DNA of 64,000 nt. It comes from Salticus scenicus (taxonomy: Eukaryota > Arthropoda > Arachnida > Araneae > Salticidae). The stretch spans positions 196,648,532 to 196,712,531 of the forward strand of contig OZ005661.1 in assembly GCA_963930645.1 (NCBI GenBank), given 5' to 3'. Position 1 is the stretch's first letter; each line of letters opens with the position of its first letter. The notes below the pieces were generated by a model that did not search any database, was not told the DNA's origin, and saw only the letters and a list, made by a program, of their open reading frames with translations. This document shows, in pieces, positions 32,535 to 42,904 of the stretch. The translations under genes and the position numbers were made by a program.

Positions 32535-34300
32535 AGATTAGTGGGATATTCTTGTGGTAATTATAACACACATGAAGATCGTGAAAAAATAGCAAATAAA
32601 AATAGCAAGTGCACTCCATAAAGCACTTTATGGAACAAAAATGGCTATATGTAGCGTCCAATGCTTTGTAGTGAGATTAAAATGAGATACATCTTTTCCT
32701 TTCATATAAATATCTTTGACATTTCTTCTATAAATATGATTTTATACTCTTTTTAAAGTAATGGTACTTTAAAGTACCGTCAGTAGATTAAGGGTTAAAA
32801 TACACAAAAGTTTTAAAAAATTCTATATCGTAATTAACATTTGAAAAAAAGTCATATTAGTGGGATATTCTTGAGGTAATGTAGGAATTAATTATAACAC
32901 ACATATGTTGTTGTCGTATGCCACTCGGAAATTCCGAGCCCCGATAGTGGAACTGTCCGGATTTTTTTTTAAGGCATGAGGTTTGCGTCTTCCGTTATTT
33001 AGGAGCGCATCATAGGGAGGAAGTACGACTTTAGCTCCAGAAGCTGGTGAAAGATGGCAACACCAGCCAAACAACAGGAACTCGAATTTTGATCCGGATC
33101 AGAGCGAGTTAAATTCATGTCCCGGTACCCCCAGAAGTATAATTTTTGATGGGAACTTGGAGGACTTTGTGACCACGACGGAGTTTAACGTGCACAATCG
33201 TCATTACCTTACACGACGGTCTTCGGCCGGCTCGAGGACTGAACCCGCAATCTTTCGATCACGAACTCGCTGCTCTTACCGACCGGGTTACTGCGGCTGC
33301 CATAAGACACATATGAAGATCGTGAAAAAATATCAAACAAAAACAGCAAGTGCACTCCATAAAGCACTTCATGGAACAAAAATGGCTATATGTAGCGTCT
33401 ATTGATTTGTAGTGAGATTAAAATGAGATACATCTGTTTCTTTCATATAAATATCTTTGACATTTTTTCTATAAATTTGATTTTATTCTCTTTTTAAAGT
33501 AATGGTACTTTAAAATACCGTCAGTAGATTAAAGGTTAAACTACATAATAGTTTAAAAAAAAATCCAAAATCGTAATTAACATTTAGAAAAAAATCATAT
33601 TAGTGGGACTAAGATTAGTGGGATAATCTTGAGGTAATGTAGGAATTAATTATAACACACATATGAAGATTGTGAAAAAATATAAAACAAAAACAGCAAG
33701 TGCACTCCATAAAATATTTTATGGAACAAAAATAGCTATATGTAGCGTTTAATGCTTTGTAGTGAGATTAAAATGAGATACATCTATTCCTTTCTTATAA
33801 ATATCTTTGACATTTATTCTATAAATTTGATTTTATGCTATATTTAACGTAGTGGTACTTTAAAGTACCGTCAGTAGATAAAGTGTTAAAATACACAAAA
33901 GTAAAAAAATAAAAAATAAAATCCTAAATCGTAATTAACATTTAAAAAAAAGTTATATTAGTGGGACTAAAATTAGTGGGATATTCTTGAGGTAATGTAA
34001 GAATTAATTATAACACACATATGAAGATCGTGAAAAATTATCAAGCAAAAACAGCAAGTGCACTCCATAAAACACTTTATGGAGCAAAAATTGCTATATG
34101 TAGCGTCTGATGCTTTGTAGTGAGATTAAAATGAGATAAATCTGTTCTTTTCTTTTAAATATCTTTGACATTTCCTCTATAAATTCGATTTTACACTCTT
34201 TTTAAAGTAATGGTACTTTAAAGTACCGTCACTATATAAAGGGTTAAAATTCACAAATTCAAAAAAAAAAAAAAAAAAAAAATCCTGAATCGTAATTAAC
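32535..34300 (+). repeat. ~345-bp tandem array, four units
   Basis: Each unit has AGTGGGATATTCTTGAGGTA, ACACACATATGAAGATCGTG, AGCAAGTGCACTCCATAAA, GCTATATGTAGCGTC, TAGTGAGATTAAAATGAGAT and the 16-base palindrome GGTACTTTAAAGTACC (lost in unit 2). Units start near 32535, 32859, 33603 and 33965. Unit 2 carries a SINE at 32908-33306. Confidence 0.92.
32908..33306 (-). mobile_element. SINE-A variant with a different 3' body (SINE-A2)
   Basis: On the minus strand a tRNA-like head has box A (CAGTAACCCGGTCGGTAAGA) and box B (GGGTTCAGTCCTCGAGCC). It is followed by the same early body as SINE-A (GCCGAAGACCGTCGTGTAAG, CCCATCAAAAATTATACTTC). It then switches to an unrelated 3' body ending CGACAACAA. 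ACACATATG flanks both sides (32899-32907 and 33307-33315). The target is a unit of the 345-bp array. Confidence 0.92.
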
Positions 34301-34317
34301 ATAAAAGTAATAATAAT

Positions 34318-35140
34318 TCCGAGTGACTTAGAATCCCTTTCCGAACATTAAGTAATTTAACAGTTGTATAAAACAAATTAAAATAAGTCAAGTCATTCAA
34401 TAAACAGCAGTGAAAAATATAACTGGGGGGGGGGGGGGGGGTTCAGTATTTTCTCCCATAGTTTAACTTTACGTTACTTCAAATATTTTTAGCCCATAGA
34501 TATAGTTTTTCTTTGTCAATAAAGGCTCAAAATGTTTGAAGAAATGAATAAACACACGAATTATATAGATTCACCAAAATCTACACAACTCGCTTGACGG
34601 TGACTTACAACACGTGTATAATTTTTTAGTTAAATCAAATGAGATGCTATCGCACTTAAAATGTTTCTGCCCATAGGCCATAATGATAAAGAATTCTTTT
34701 ATTAGATACCTGTAAAAAGACTAAGTGCTAGATTCAACAAAACCTATTCAGCTCGTTAAACTGTGATCTATATTATGTGTGCAATTTTTTTACTCAATTG
34801 AATGAGGCGTTTAGACGCTAACGCACATTTAATATAATTTAGTCCCATAGGCCTTAATGATTAAGAAATTTTTTTTGTATCCCTGTAAAAAAAACTATAT
34901 TCGCTAGATTCACCACAATTGGTAGCATTTGTGTTATGGTGATTTCTAAAATACACACCAACTTTCAGCTCATTCAAACAAAGTGTTTAGACGCTATCGT
35001 GTTCACTCACTCACACGATCATACAACACCGTAAAAATAGCAAAAATGAATGCAGGGGACCTCAAAACGTATAAACGTCAAAATCTCAAAATCTGATTTC
35101 TTGACATATATACAATACTTTCCTTATATATAAATGTTCG
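34318..35140 (+). mobile_element. HT2 element, near full-length
   Basis: The 5' end GAGTGACTTAGAATCCC continues into TTTCCGAACATTAAGTAATT. The body has three ~175-base sub-repeats (GATAAAGAATTCTTTTATTA..., GTGCTAGATTCAACAAAA, CTCAATTGAATGAGGCGTTT). Then come a CACTCACTCACACGATCATA run, GGGGACCTCAAAACGTATAA and a TACTTTCC...ATGTTCG 3' hairpin remnant. A G17 run lies at 34425-34441. Confidence 0.82.
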
Positions 35141-35202
35141 AAAAAAAAATCTGCATGAAATATTTTTGTTAAACTTTTATCTTGAGAATGCCAAATCCTT
35201 CA

Positions 35203-35393
35203 CCCCCCCCCCCCCCCCAAAAAAAAAAAAAAAAAAAAAAAAAGTTTGTCTATCAGTGTTTTTGTAATTAAAATATAAAATAAAAACACTAATTGTGTTA
35301 CAATGAAGTTAATTATATTCTTTCCCATAATTAAACTGTTCGTACATAATTTATTTAACGTTGTGTTCATATATATATATATATATATATATA
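35203..35393. repeat. C-run/A-run and (AT)n microsatellite
   Basis: C15 followed by A24 (35203-35243), then unique sequence and (AT)12 at 35370-35393. Confidence 0.9.
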
Positions 35394-35759
35394 TGTATTT
35401 GTGAAACTTTTTTCTTTTTGCCCCGTCTCCGCCTGCAAGCAAGCTTTCACATTCTTCCCTACTATTGCCTCCCCACTCCTAATAAACAACTATTAAACAT
35501 ATTTTTTTTAAAATCAAAAATAGGAAAACGGATGAGTTCCCGCAAAATTAAATTATTTGTTTTGCGAAAGAACTAGGCTTTTCTTAGTAGCAAACCTGCG
35601 GGATCCTTAATTAATATTTATTCTACAAACAAACTCTTTAGAAGGCCCCACCCAATGAAGGCATCTCACATTGGGATCCAATTTCTAAGGTAGATAGTTG
35701 TATTTAATCTCTACACCACCATCTTCGTACCTTAGTGCTCCATCAGTTGGTTTGGATAA

Positions 35760-35948
35760 TAGACCTGCTAACTATGCTAGTTTATCCGTAATGGTATTAA
35801 GCCCCACCCTTTTTTCACACCGGAATAGTTGTAGAGTAATATGTTCTCATGATTAAATAAGAAGACTATCGCTCTACAACTATTCTGGTGGTAAAAAAAG
35901 GCGGGGCTTAATACCATTACGGATAAACTAGCATAGTTAGCAGGTCTA
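35760..35948. mobile_element. Near-perfect foldback MITE (189 bp)
   Basis: The arms run from TAGACCTGCTAACTATGCTA to TAGCATAGTTAGCAGGTCTA, about 75 bases each with few mismatches and a ~35-base loop. GGATAA lies outside both ends (35754-35759 and 35949-35954). The arms are so similar that the element is probably young. Family unknown. Confidence 0.92.
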
Positions 35949-35954
35949 GGATAA

Positions 35955-36386
35955 GGGGGCGTCCATTAATTACGTGAGGCGGTTTTGACGATTTTTTGAC
36001 TCCTCCTACTCCCTGGTGAGATTTGGCTCCCCCCCTCCCCTAATCTCACGTGATTTTTCAAATTCGTAATTATTGTAAATTACTCGACTCGTACGTGCAA
36101 CGTTCGTCGAGTCGCGAGAAATGAAAGGCATTGAAAGGCTACTGTGCTGCTTCGCGGCATTCGGATAGCCACGATAAATATTATCGTGTCAGATTTTGCT
36201 ATATCCAAGTCAAGAAACATGTTTTACTTGATTTAACTCAATTTTCTCGCAATTTTACACTTTTTTTGCGAGAAAAACAATTACGTGATATTATTCGAGA
36301 CCCCCCCTCTCCCCCACGTGAGATTGAGTGAGATTCGGCTCGACCCCCCTACCCCTGAACACCTCACGTAATTAATGGACGACCCC
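35955..36386. mobile_element. PIF/Harbinger-like MITE
   Basis: The ends GGGGGCGTCCATTAATTACG and CGTAATTAATGGACGACCCC are inverted, and TAA is duplicated (35952-35954 and 36387-36389). A 3-base TWA duplication with G-run ends fits PIF/Harbinger. Inside are CACGTGAGATT/AATCTCACGTG arms and a CTCGACTC/GAGTCG hairpin. The only open frame (~66 codons) has no recognised domain. Confidence 0.8.
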
Positions 36387-36639
36387 TAAAGACGTTGGAA
36401 TAAGGGCATCTTCGAAATTTTTAAAGGTAGGGATTTTGATTTAGGTCATTACTACTTTTTCTGGCGATAAACATTTAGTATCTTACGGAGCTATTTATTT
36501 AACTTATTAAAGGTTTAAAATCTAATCCGAAAATATTTATATATAATTGTATTTAATAACTGGAATTGTCTTAGGTGACTCCTGTTCCAGCAGCTGCACT
36601 GTTCCAGTTTAAAAAAACGGAATCACTCTCAACATTTTA

Positions 36640-37770
36640 ATGCATTATAGTATCGCCCAGTGGTCAAATATCAACCACTTTTTTCCAAAGCAAAGTATCT
36701 GCTTTCTTGTAAACGGAATTAAATTGCAACATAGTCTCGCCAATTGTAAGTCAGTATGTATTCAAAGCGAATCAGCAGAGTTTTCCTTAATGTTTCTCTA
36801 AGTTTCGTACACTGCAAACGTTCATCCTTTCCTGAAATGAAAGAAAAGCGCAACGTGGAAGCATCCCCCTTGTTCGGCGATATAAACCAAAATCTATTCG
36901 CCACCAATTCAGACCAAGGTCCAACTACATATTCAGTTAAATTACGTCCATCGGTTCATAAAGTGCAGTGTTCGAACTTAATTAGACAGATATTTCTCTT
37001 AAAAATCATCGAATTAAGATGAGAAAATCTCAAAACGTGTAACTTCATTAAAAACTTTTCTGGATTTTACTTTCTTCTAATATATGCAGAGGATATAATA
37101 ATAAACCCACTTTTGAAAAATAAATAGTCAATTTCAGTTAATTGAAATGCAAAAACATCTCAAAACGCGTAAATTCAACGGAAATCGAAAATTTTCCTTA
37201 TCTTATACTTTCTTCTAATACATACATAAAATAGTAATAAATTCTTATATGTAGTAAATTTAACGAAAACCGGAAATCGAAATTTTTTCTCTCACTTCTA
37301 CTTTCTTCTTATACCTGCAAAATCTAGTAATAAATCAACATTTTTTAAAATAAGTAGTCAACTTCAGTTATTTGAAACGTTATTAAATCTCAAAACATGT
37401 AAATTCTGCAGAAACTAGAAATCGAATTTTTATCCCCATAATTTCAACTTTCTTCTTATACATGTAAAAGTTAATATTAAATGCAATTTTATATATAAAA
37501 AAAAAAAAAAAATAGTAAAGTACAGTTAATTTGAAATGCATTGAAATCTTAATGTGTAAATTCATCGAAAACCGGAAATCGAATTTTTTTTCCGTATCCT
37601 CTACTTTCTTCTTATACGTACAGAAACTAAGCAATAAATCCACTTTTTTACAAATAAGTATCAATTTCAGTTAACTGAAATGCAATGAAATCTCAAAATG
37701 TGCAAATTCATCGAAAACCTGAAATCAAGCTTTTCCAAATCTTAGGCTTTCTTCTTATATATATATATGC
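36640..37770 (+). mobile_element. HT4 element with amplified 3' module
   Basis: The unit runs from TCTCAAAACGTGTAAxTTC through GAAAACCGGAAATCGAA to ACTTTCTTCTTATAC and AGTAGTCAATTTCAGTTA. It recurs at about 37028, 37158, 37250 (partial), 37387, 37547 and 37690. It is the terminal ~130 bases of other HT4 copies, repeated about six times. Upstream, AGACAGATATTTCTCTTAAA corresponds to the usual GACA run. The left boundary is uncertain. Confidence 0.7.
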
Positions 37771-37775
37771 AGAAG

Positions 37776-38345
37776 ATTTACACAAGCGAAGTGTAACGTA
37801 ACTGACCGTCGTTTTGACCAAGTAAAAGATTACCTATGTTAATCGTCCATTGGATTTTTTGTAAAAAAATATTAAAAATTTAGAAAAAATTATTTCTTGA
37901 TTATAATCGTCATGTTGGGGTATAATTACAATATAGTTACCGTGCACCTGTATTAGATTTTTATTTTGCTGTCAAATTTACAAAATTTTAAATTTTAAAA
38001 TTCTAGAAACAAAATAAGCATAGATTTTGATATCTGTTCGTCCTTAGCGTTTTGTGTGGTTAGCGATCAGAATGTAATACGGAAGCATATATACTAGATA
38101 TGTATATTTTTGTAATGCATACACATTGTACGAAATATTGTTTCATATTATAGATTGCTGTCTTAATAAAAATTATTAAAATAACCATGAATTTTGAAAA
38201 GAATTATGTTCGGCAGGTAATTTGGCGATCTTTTATTATATTTTACTTTTCCGCGAAAAACGACATATACCAAATCTCTTCCCTTTGAAATGAATCTCTT
38301 CCCTTTGAAATGAATCACATTCCTTTGAAATGAAATGGTTATATT
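37776..38345 (+). repeat. J repeat, copy 1
   Basis: It matches 55252-55790 in order and orientation: AAGCGAAGTGTAACGTAACT, CCTATGTTAATCGTCCATTG, TTTTGCTGTCAAATTTAC, CATTGTACGAAATATTGTTT and AATAACCATGAATTTTGAAA. Its right end has three copies of a TCCCTTTGAAATGAAT motif. Type unknown. The other copy lies inside a Helitron. Confidence 0.75.
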
Positions 38346-38689
38346 CGAAAATGGAAGTCTCTCATTTTATTTTTCTAGAGTATTGAAATTTAAAATTCCA
38401 AGTAATTTTAAATAAAATGTAACTCTGTCTAGCACACATAGTACCAAAATATGTGGATTTAAATCGGTAGATAATTTTCTTTTAAGTTAAAATAAAAAAA
38501 TTAAGCAATGGACGAATAACATATAAATCGTTTGATTGGCCCCGCGGACGGTCAGTGACATCACCACTTCACAAAATCATTTGTTTAAAGCATAAGTAGT
38601 TAATTTCAGTTAATTGGAATGCATTATGTTTTTCTTTACTTAACAATGTCATCAAATTAAATCTGCGTAATTTCCCCCCCCCCCCCCCC

Positions 38690-38720
<31 letters not shown>

Positions 38721-38891
38721 AATCAACAGTATAAGCTTTCGATCTACCCCACATTATTCAAATTTCTACAATTCTAATGGCGGTTTCCTCTTAGAATGAA
38801 AAATCTGGAGTCGAGAGTATAGTGATTCTGCTTTCATATAAATTACTGTGTATACGGCTTTATTTAAGTTTCAAGAAATTACCAGATTTAA

Positions 38892-39119
38892 CCCTTTTCG
38901 GCGCAAGAGCATTTAAATTATCATTTAAATTATACTACCACCGGAATTCGTGAACTAAATTAAACTAAAAGAAATTTTAAATTTTAAGGTTAAAAAAAAA
39001 AACTGGCCCTTTCGGCTATGTTATAAACGTAAATTTTTGGTAAAAAATTTCCGGGTTAAATTTTTGCAGCTGGATCTTAAATTTTCGTCCTCGCAGCGAG
39101 GACAGCGCGCGTTAAGGGG
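38892..39119. mobile_element. TTAA-flanked MITE 4 (probable)
   Basis: TTAA lies at 38888-38891 and 39120-39123. The ends are CCCTTTTCGGCGC and, on the other strand, CCCCTTAACGCGC. A TCCTCGCAGCGAGGA hairpin lies near the right end. The terminal match is weaker than in the other TTAA elements. Confidence 0.65.
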
Positions 39120-39388
39120 TTAAGAACTTCCTATATTAGTTTTTTTTTTTTTTTTAAGCTAAAAGAATGTGTATAAAATGGAAAATTGCGTAAAAAGTAA
39201 AAGGATTTATAAATACCTTCTTGACATCGTAAGAAATTATATATATATATTCCGCAATTTTGGCTAATCATATCTTTCGAATGATACCACCTTCAGCTCA
39301 CTGCTTACATAATTAATGAGTTGAAAGTATACCACAAATTTCTTCCTTGCCTGTTTATATATAGATAAATCATTTTTACTCTATGAAC

Positions 39389-39470
39389 GCAAACTCCTTT
39401 TAAAAGAGGTTTTGTACCTTGTAAAGGAGTTTCAAACAAGAGGTTTTGTACCTTGTAAAGGGGTTTTAAA
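39389..39470. repeat. ~40-bp direct repeat, two copies
   Basis: AGGTTTTGTACCTTGTAAAG occurs twice with matching flanks (TTTCAAACAAG / TTTTAAACAGG). Confidence 0.85.
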
Positions 39471-39573
39471 CAGGAGGTTAAAACCTTTTTAACAACGACT
39501 GTAAAAAAGTTTCTAGTCGACAAAAATCAAAGATTACTTTTAGGTATTTCATGTGCAAGTTTGAAAAAAAAAA

Positions 39574-40213
39574 AATCTGCAGCGACTCCACTCGACTTTC
39601 CGAACATTGAGTAATTAACAGTTTGGTAGATAAAGTAAAGAAAGAGGAGTTGTTAAACAAACAAAAGAGCGAGAAAACCGTAATAGTGTTTGAGTATTTT
39701 TCTCCGTATAGTAAACGATGTTTTATTTCACGCTACAGAACTTTGAGCCCATAGATCATTGATAAAGAATTTTTCGTTGCGTCCTTGTAAAAATCTATAA
39801 ATGCTAGATTCACCAAAATGCTTATAGTTAGTGCAACGGTGATTTATAATATTCATATAAATTTTCAGCTCAATTGAATAAATCGTTTAGATGCTATCGC
39901 ACAAATTTTGTCCCATAGGCCATAATGATAAAGAATTTTTCTTTGTGTCCCTGTGAAAAAAACTATAAATGCTTGATTCTCCAAAATCTATACAGATAAC
40001 GTATCTCTGACCTATAATATGTGTATAAATTGTTTGCTCAATTGAATAAGGCGTTTAGATGATATCGCACTTTTAAGATTTTGGCCCCACAGGCCATATT
40101 ATTAAAGAATTTTGCTTTGTGTCCCTGTAAAAAAAACTAAGTGCTAGATTCATCAAAATTAATAGGGTTCGTGCTACGATGACTTTCAAATTATAATTTG
40201 AAAGCAATGTTAT

Positions 40214-40249
<36 letters not shown>

Positions 40250-40315
40250 AATATTTCTCAGTCTTAAATTCTGCTTTTCCAAAATTTCATCAAAATCTTT
40301 TTTTTTTTTTTTTTA
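39574..40315 (+). mobile_element. HT2 element lacking its 3' end
   Basis: The 5' end CTGCAGCGACTCCACTCG and ACTTTCCGAACATTGAGTAA is intact. The body has three sub-repeats with GATAAAGAATTTTTC, GTGTCCCTGTGAAAAAAACT and TTTAGATGCTATCGCA. It degenerates at poly-A (40218-40247) and poly-T (40300-40315) before any microsatellite or hairpin. Confidence 0.82.
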
Positions 40316-40815
40316 AGAAAAAATTCAAAATAATCAGTATCGAAGCAAACATTATCGATTTTAAATAATTTTGAATTACTAAAAATAAAAAGCGCGCGTG
40401 CAAAATGAAATAAAGAAAGAAACAAGATAATTAAGTTTGAATTTGAGTTGGTAATTTAAGGATGCCATTGATATAGTAACCTTTTTTGTTGTAAATTGTT
40501 TTTAATAAATTAAAATGCGGCTATCATAATTGCGGTAGTAAAAACCTTTGCGAGAAACGTCCGAGTTACTTCGGTTTCAAATTTCGTCAAAGGAGTCCTA
40601 TACTAAGGCTTTTGTTTGTTTGTTTGTTTGTTTTTTTAATCTATTCAATTTGTTTGGTCTTCATTTAATTTTATCTCGCCCCGTGTATGTGTCACCATGT
40701 AGCTTTGCTTACATGAAAGGTAAATATTATTCATATTTTCTTCTTTTCCTATATTTTAATATTTATTAAAAAATTTGAAGTTGCCGAAAATGTTTTTATA
40801 TATAGTGCTGATCAT

Positions 40816-40838
40816 ATATATATATATTTTAATTCAAT

Positions 40839-40877
<39 letters not shown>

Positions 40878-40882
40878 TTTTA
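40816..40882. repeat. (AT)n and T-run upstream of the candidate exon
   Basis: AT repeats at 40816-40829 and 40843-40869, then a T13 run. A third AT repeat lies at 41367-41396 downstream. Confidence 0.95.
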
Positions 40883-40977
40883 AGTGGGAGGTTGTTCAAA
40901 TTGATATACTGATATTTATTACTATAACTTAATAAACTTTAAGTAGTTATGAATTTTTTATTTATTTATTTTTCCAG

Positions 40978-41039
40978 GATGGCCAACATAGAAGCGTTGG
41001 AATTCATCAATAATGAGCTGCAGACCTATAACAATTGGC
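40978..41039 (+). CDS. Candidate first coding exon of an unidentified gene
   Basis: A 62-base block is preceded by a strong acceptor (TTTATTTATTTTTCCAG) and followed by a donor (GTAAGT). It opens with ATG in a good context (A at -3, G at +4) two bases after the splice site. It reads MANIEALEFINNELQTYNNW plus one base, ending in phase 1. Codon choice (GCC, GCG, GAG CTG CAG ACC) is far more GC-rich than the surroundings, and the block shows no similarity to any repeat in the window. Non-coding upstream exon(s) and the rest of the gene would lie outside or far away on the + strand. I do not recognise the protein. It could also be an internal exon whose ATG is incidental, since the frame is open only from the exon start. 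Confidence 0.6.
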
Positions 41040-41363
41040 GTAAGTTCCTTTATTATATTTCTGAAACTGATTTTTACAGTTTTCTTCTGGTGTTATTTTA
41101 TTATACTACTTTTCTTTTTCTTTCTTCAATAACATCTAAATTCCCACCAGATTCTTTATGAAAAAAAAAAAAAAAAAAAGTATAATCATTTTTGCATTGC
41201 TATCATATCGCACATTGGCAATAAGTGAATTGGTAAAAGAAATGGTAATTTTCAGGCTATCATTTAAAAATGTGTATAGAATGCCCCAACATGCATGTAA
41301 AATGTTACTTCTCTATCTCATTTATCAATCTCAGGAAGATAGTCAGTTTTATTAAAAAACTAG

Positions 41364-41407
<44 letters not shown>

Positions 41408-41478
41408 TTTAAGTTGAATTTTTCTCTAATGATGAAATTTTGAATCGTCACTTTCCTTACCGGGACGAAAGATATATA

Positions 41479-42107
41479 TAAGGCAAACGCACCAGTAGTG
41501 GACCCTGTACCAGTAGTGGACATTTTTAATTTTAAACTGAGAAAATAAGCTACCTAAAAATTCTGAAGATTCTAGCAATGTTCAGGAAGGGAGTTATAGT
41601 CCTTTACTGTTAAACCCTTTAACAAAAAATAATTCCGGCCATTACTTTTAAAATAATGTTAGTTTAACTAAAATAATTTGCACTTTTTGTGGTTTTTGCC
41701 GTTTTCTTCTTATCACTTTGAATAAGGAAATGAAATTTTATTTGCTCGCTCTCTGTTTATTTTTAACAGATTTCTTCGAACTTTTGCTTTCATATGACTA
41801 AAATTAGTGAGCAGAATTCATTTATTGTGCTATTTTTTAAATCTTGTATTAACACACATAGTATTTTTATGGGTGTCCACTACTGATGCCAAAAAATGTC
41901 ATCATGACTAATAGTGGACAGCCCTGTCCACTTCTGGCTCATGTGAATTTTAATGCCAGATCCAGTAGTGGACACAATTCTGTAATCTAGCAATTTTAGA
42001 GTTGAATTTTAAAGCTAAAATTCAGAAGGGACCACTACTGGAACAAAAAAGGGTCCACTACTGGGCTTTTCGTGTGGCCACTACTGTCTCATTTTAAGCT
42101 CTTCAGA

Positions 42108-42140
<33 letters not shown>

Positions 42141-42299
42141 TAAATGTTACAATTAGCAATTTTCAAAATACAGTCGTGTTAAGAAAGAGTTAGTAAAGGT
42201 CTGAAATATTATTTTTTGTAATTCTAAAATTTAGAAAATTACACAAAAAAATAGCCGGAAAATGTCCTTAAAGTGTCCACTACTTGTGCGTTTACCTTA
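41479..42299. mobile_element. Inverted-repeat element with ~10 copies of its terminal box
   Basis: The ends AAGGCAAACGCACCAGTAGT and ACTACTTGTGCGTTTACCTT are inverted. The terminal box CCAGTAGTGGAC recurs inside in both orientations (near 41491, 41509, 41875, 41907, 41925, 41962, 42031, 42053, 42077 and 42275), some with one or two changes. A T25 run occupies 42110-42134. No transposase frame was found. The box repeats look like transposase-binding sites of a DNA transposon, but the superfamily and target duplication are unclear. Confidence 0.75.
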
Positions 42300-42519
42300 C
42301 ATGACTTTCGCTGAATTCTGTTCATCTAATTAAAAAAGGAAAACTTGCTTACATGAATTTATTTTTTTTAATTTAGAGTGAATTATTGTTTTATTTTGAC
42401 TATGAATTTAGTTTCATTTATCTGAAGTACAAATCTTGGTCAGTTTTTTAACATCCTTTTATTAACTCGTATTCCTATTTGTTTCTCCAGTACAAATCTT
42501 GCAATCTAAATACCCAACT

Positions 42520-42690
42520 AGCTATACATTTTGAAACTTTCAAAATAACTCGGAACACGGTAGCAGCGCATTTTTTAAATACTTTCAGTCAGTTGTTTCG
42601 GGTCCCCGCTGCCTTCGGTAGCTTTTAAAAAATTCAGCAGAAAGTTTAAAAACATGGTATATAAAAAGTTCTTTTTATCTTGCAATTATT
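42520..42690 (-). repeat. Single inverted unit of the 145-bp family
   Basis: On the minus strand it has AGAACTTTTTATATACCATG, GCTACCGAAGGCAGCGG, GACCCGAAACAACTGACTGA and TTTGAAAGTTTCAAAATGTA. This is the left flank plus one A-type unit of 29905-31255. Confidence 0.88.
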
Positions 42691-42904
42691 AGTTTTCTAT
42701 AGTCCTATACAAGGCCAGAGACCTCTCAAAATTCTATCACGTACGACCACTCCAAAAATATTTTGGACTGCGATTTTATCAAAATAAAATGTGTACCATG
42801 GTAAACTTATATCATTACAAATTTTTGGTAAAACTGACATCATAGTAGTTTTAATTTTTTATTTATATTTAAAATATTAATTTCAGTTACCAGAATAGTC
42901 ATAT

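Noticed and set aside
36756..37022. 88-codon plus-strand frame as a gene
   Set aside because: It lies in the HT4 body upstream of the amplified 3' module. Codon pattern and context do not support coding.
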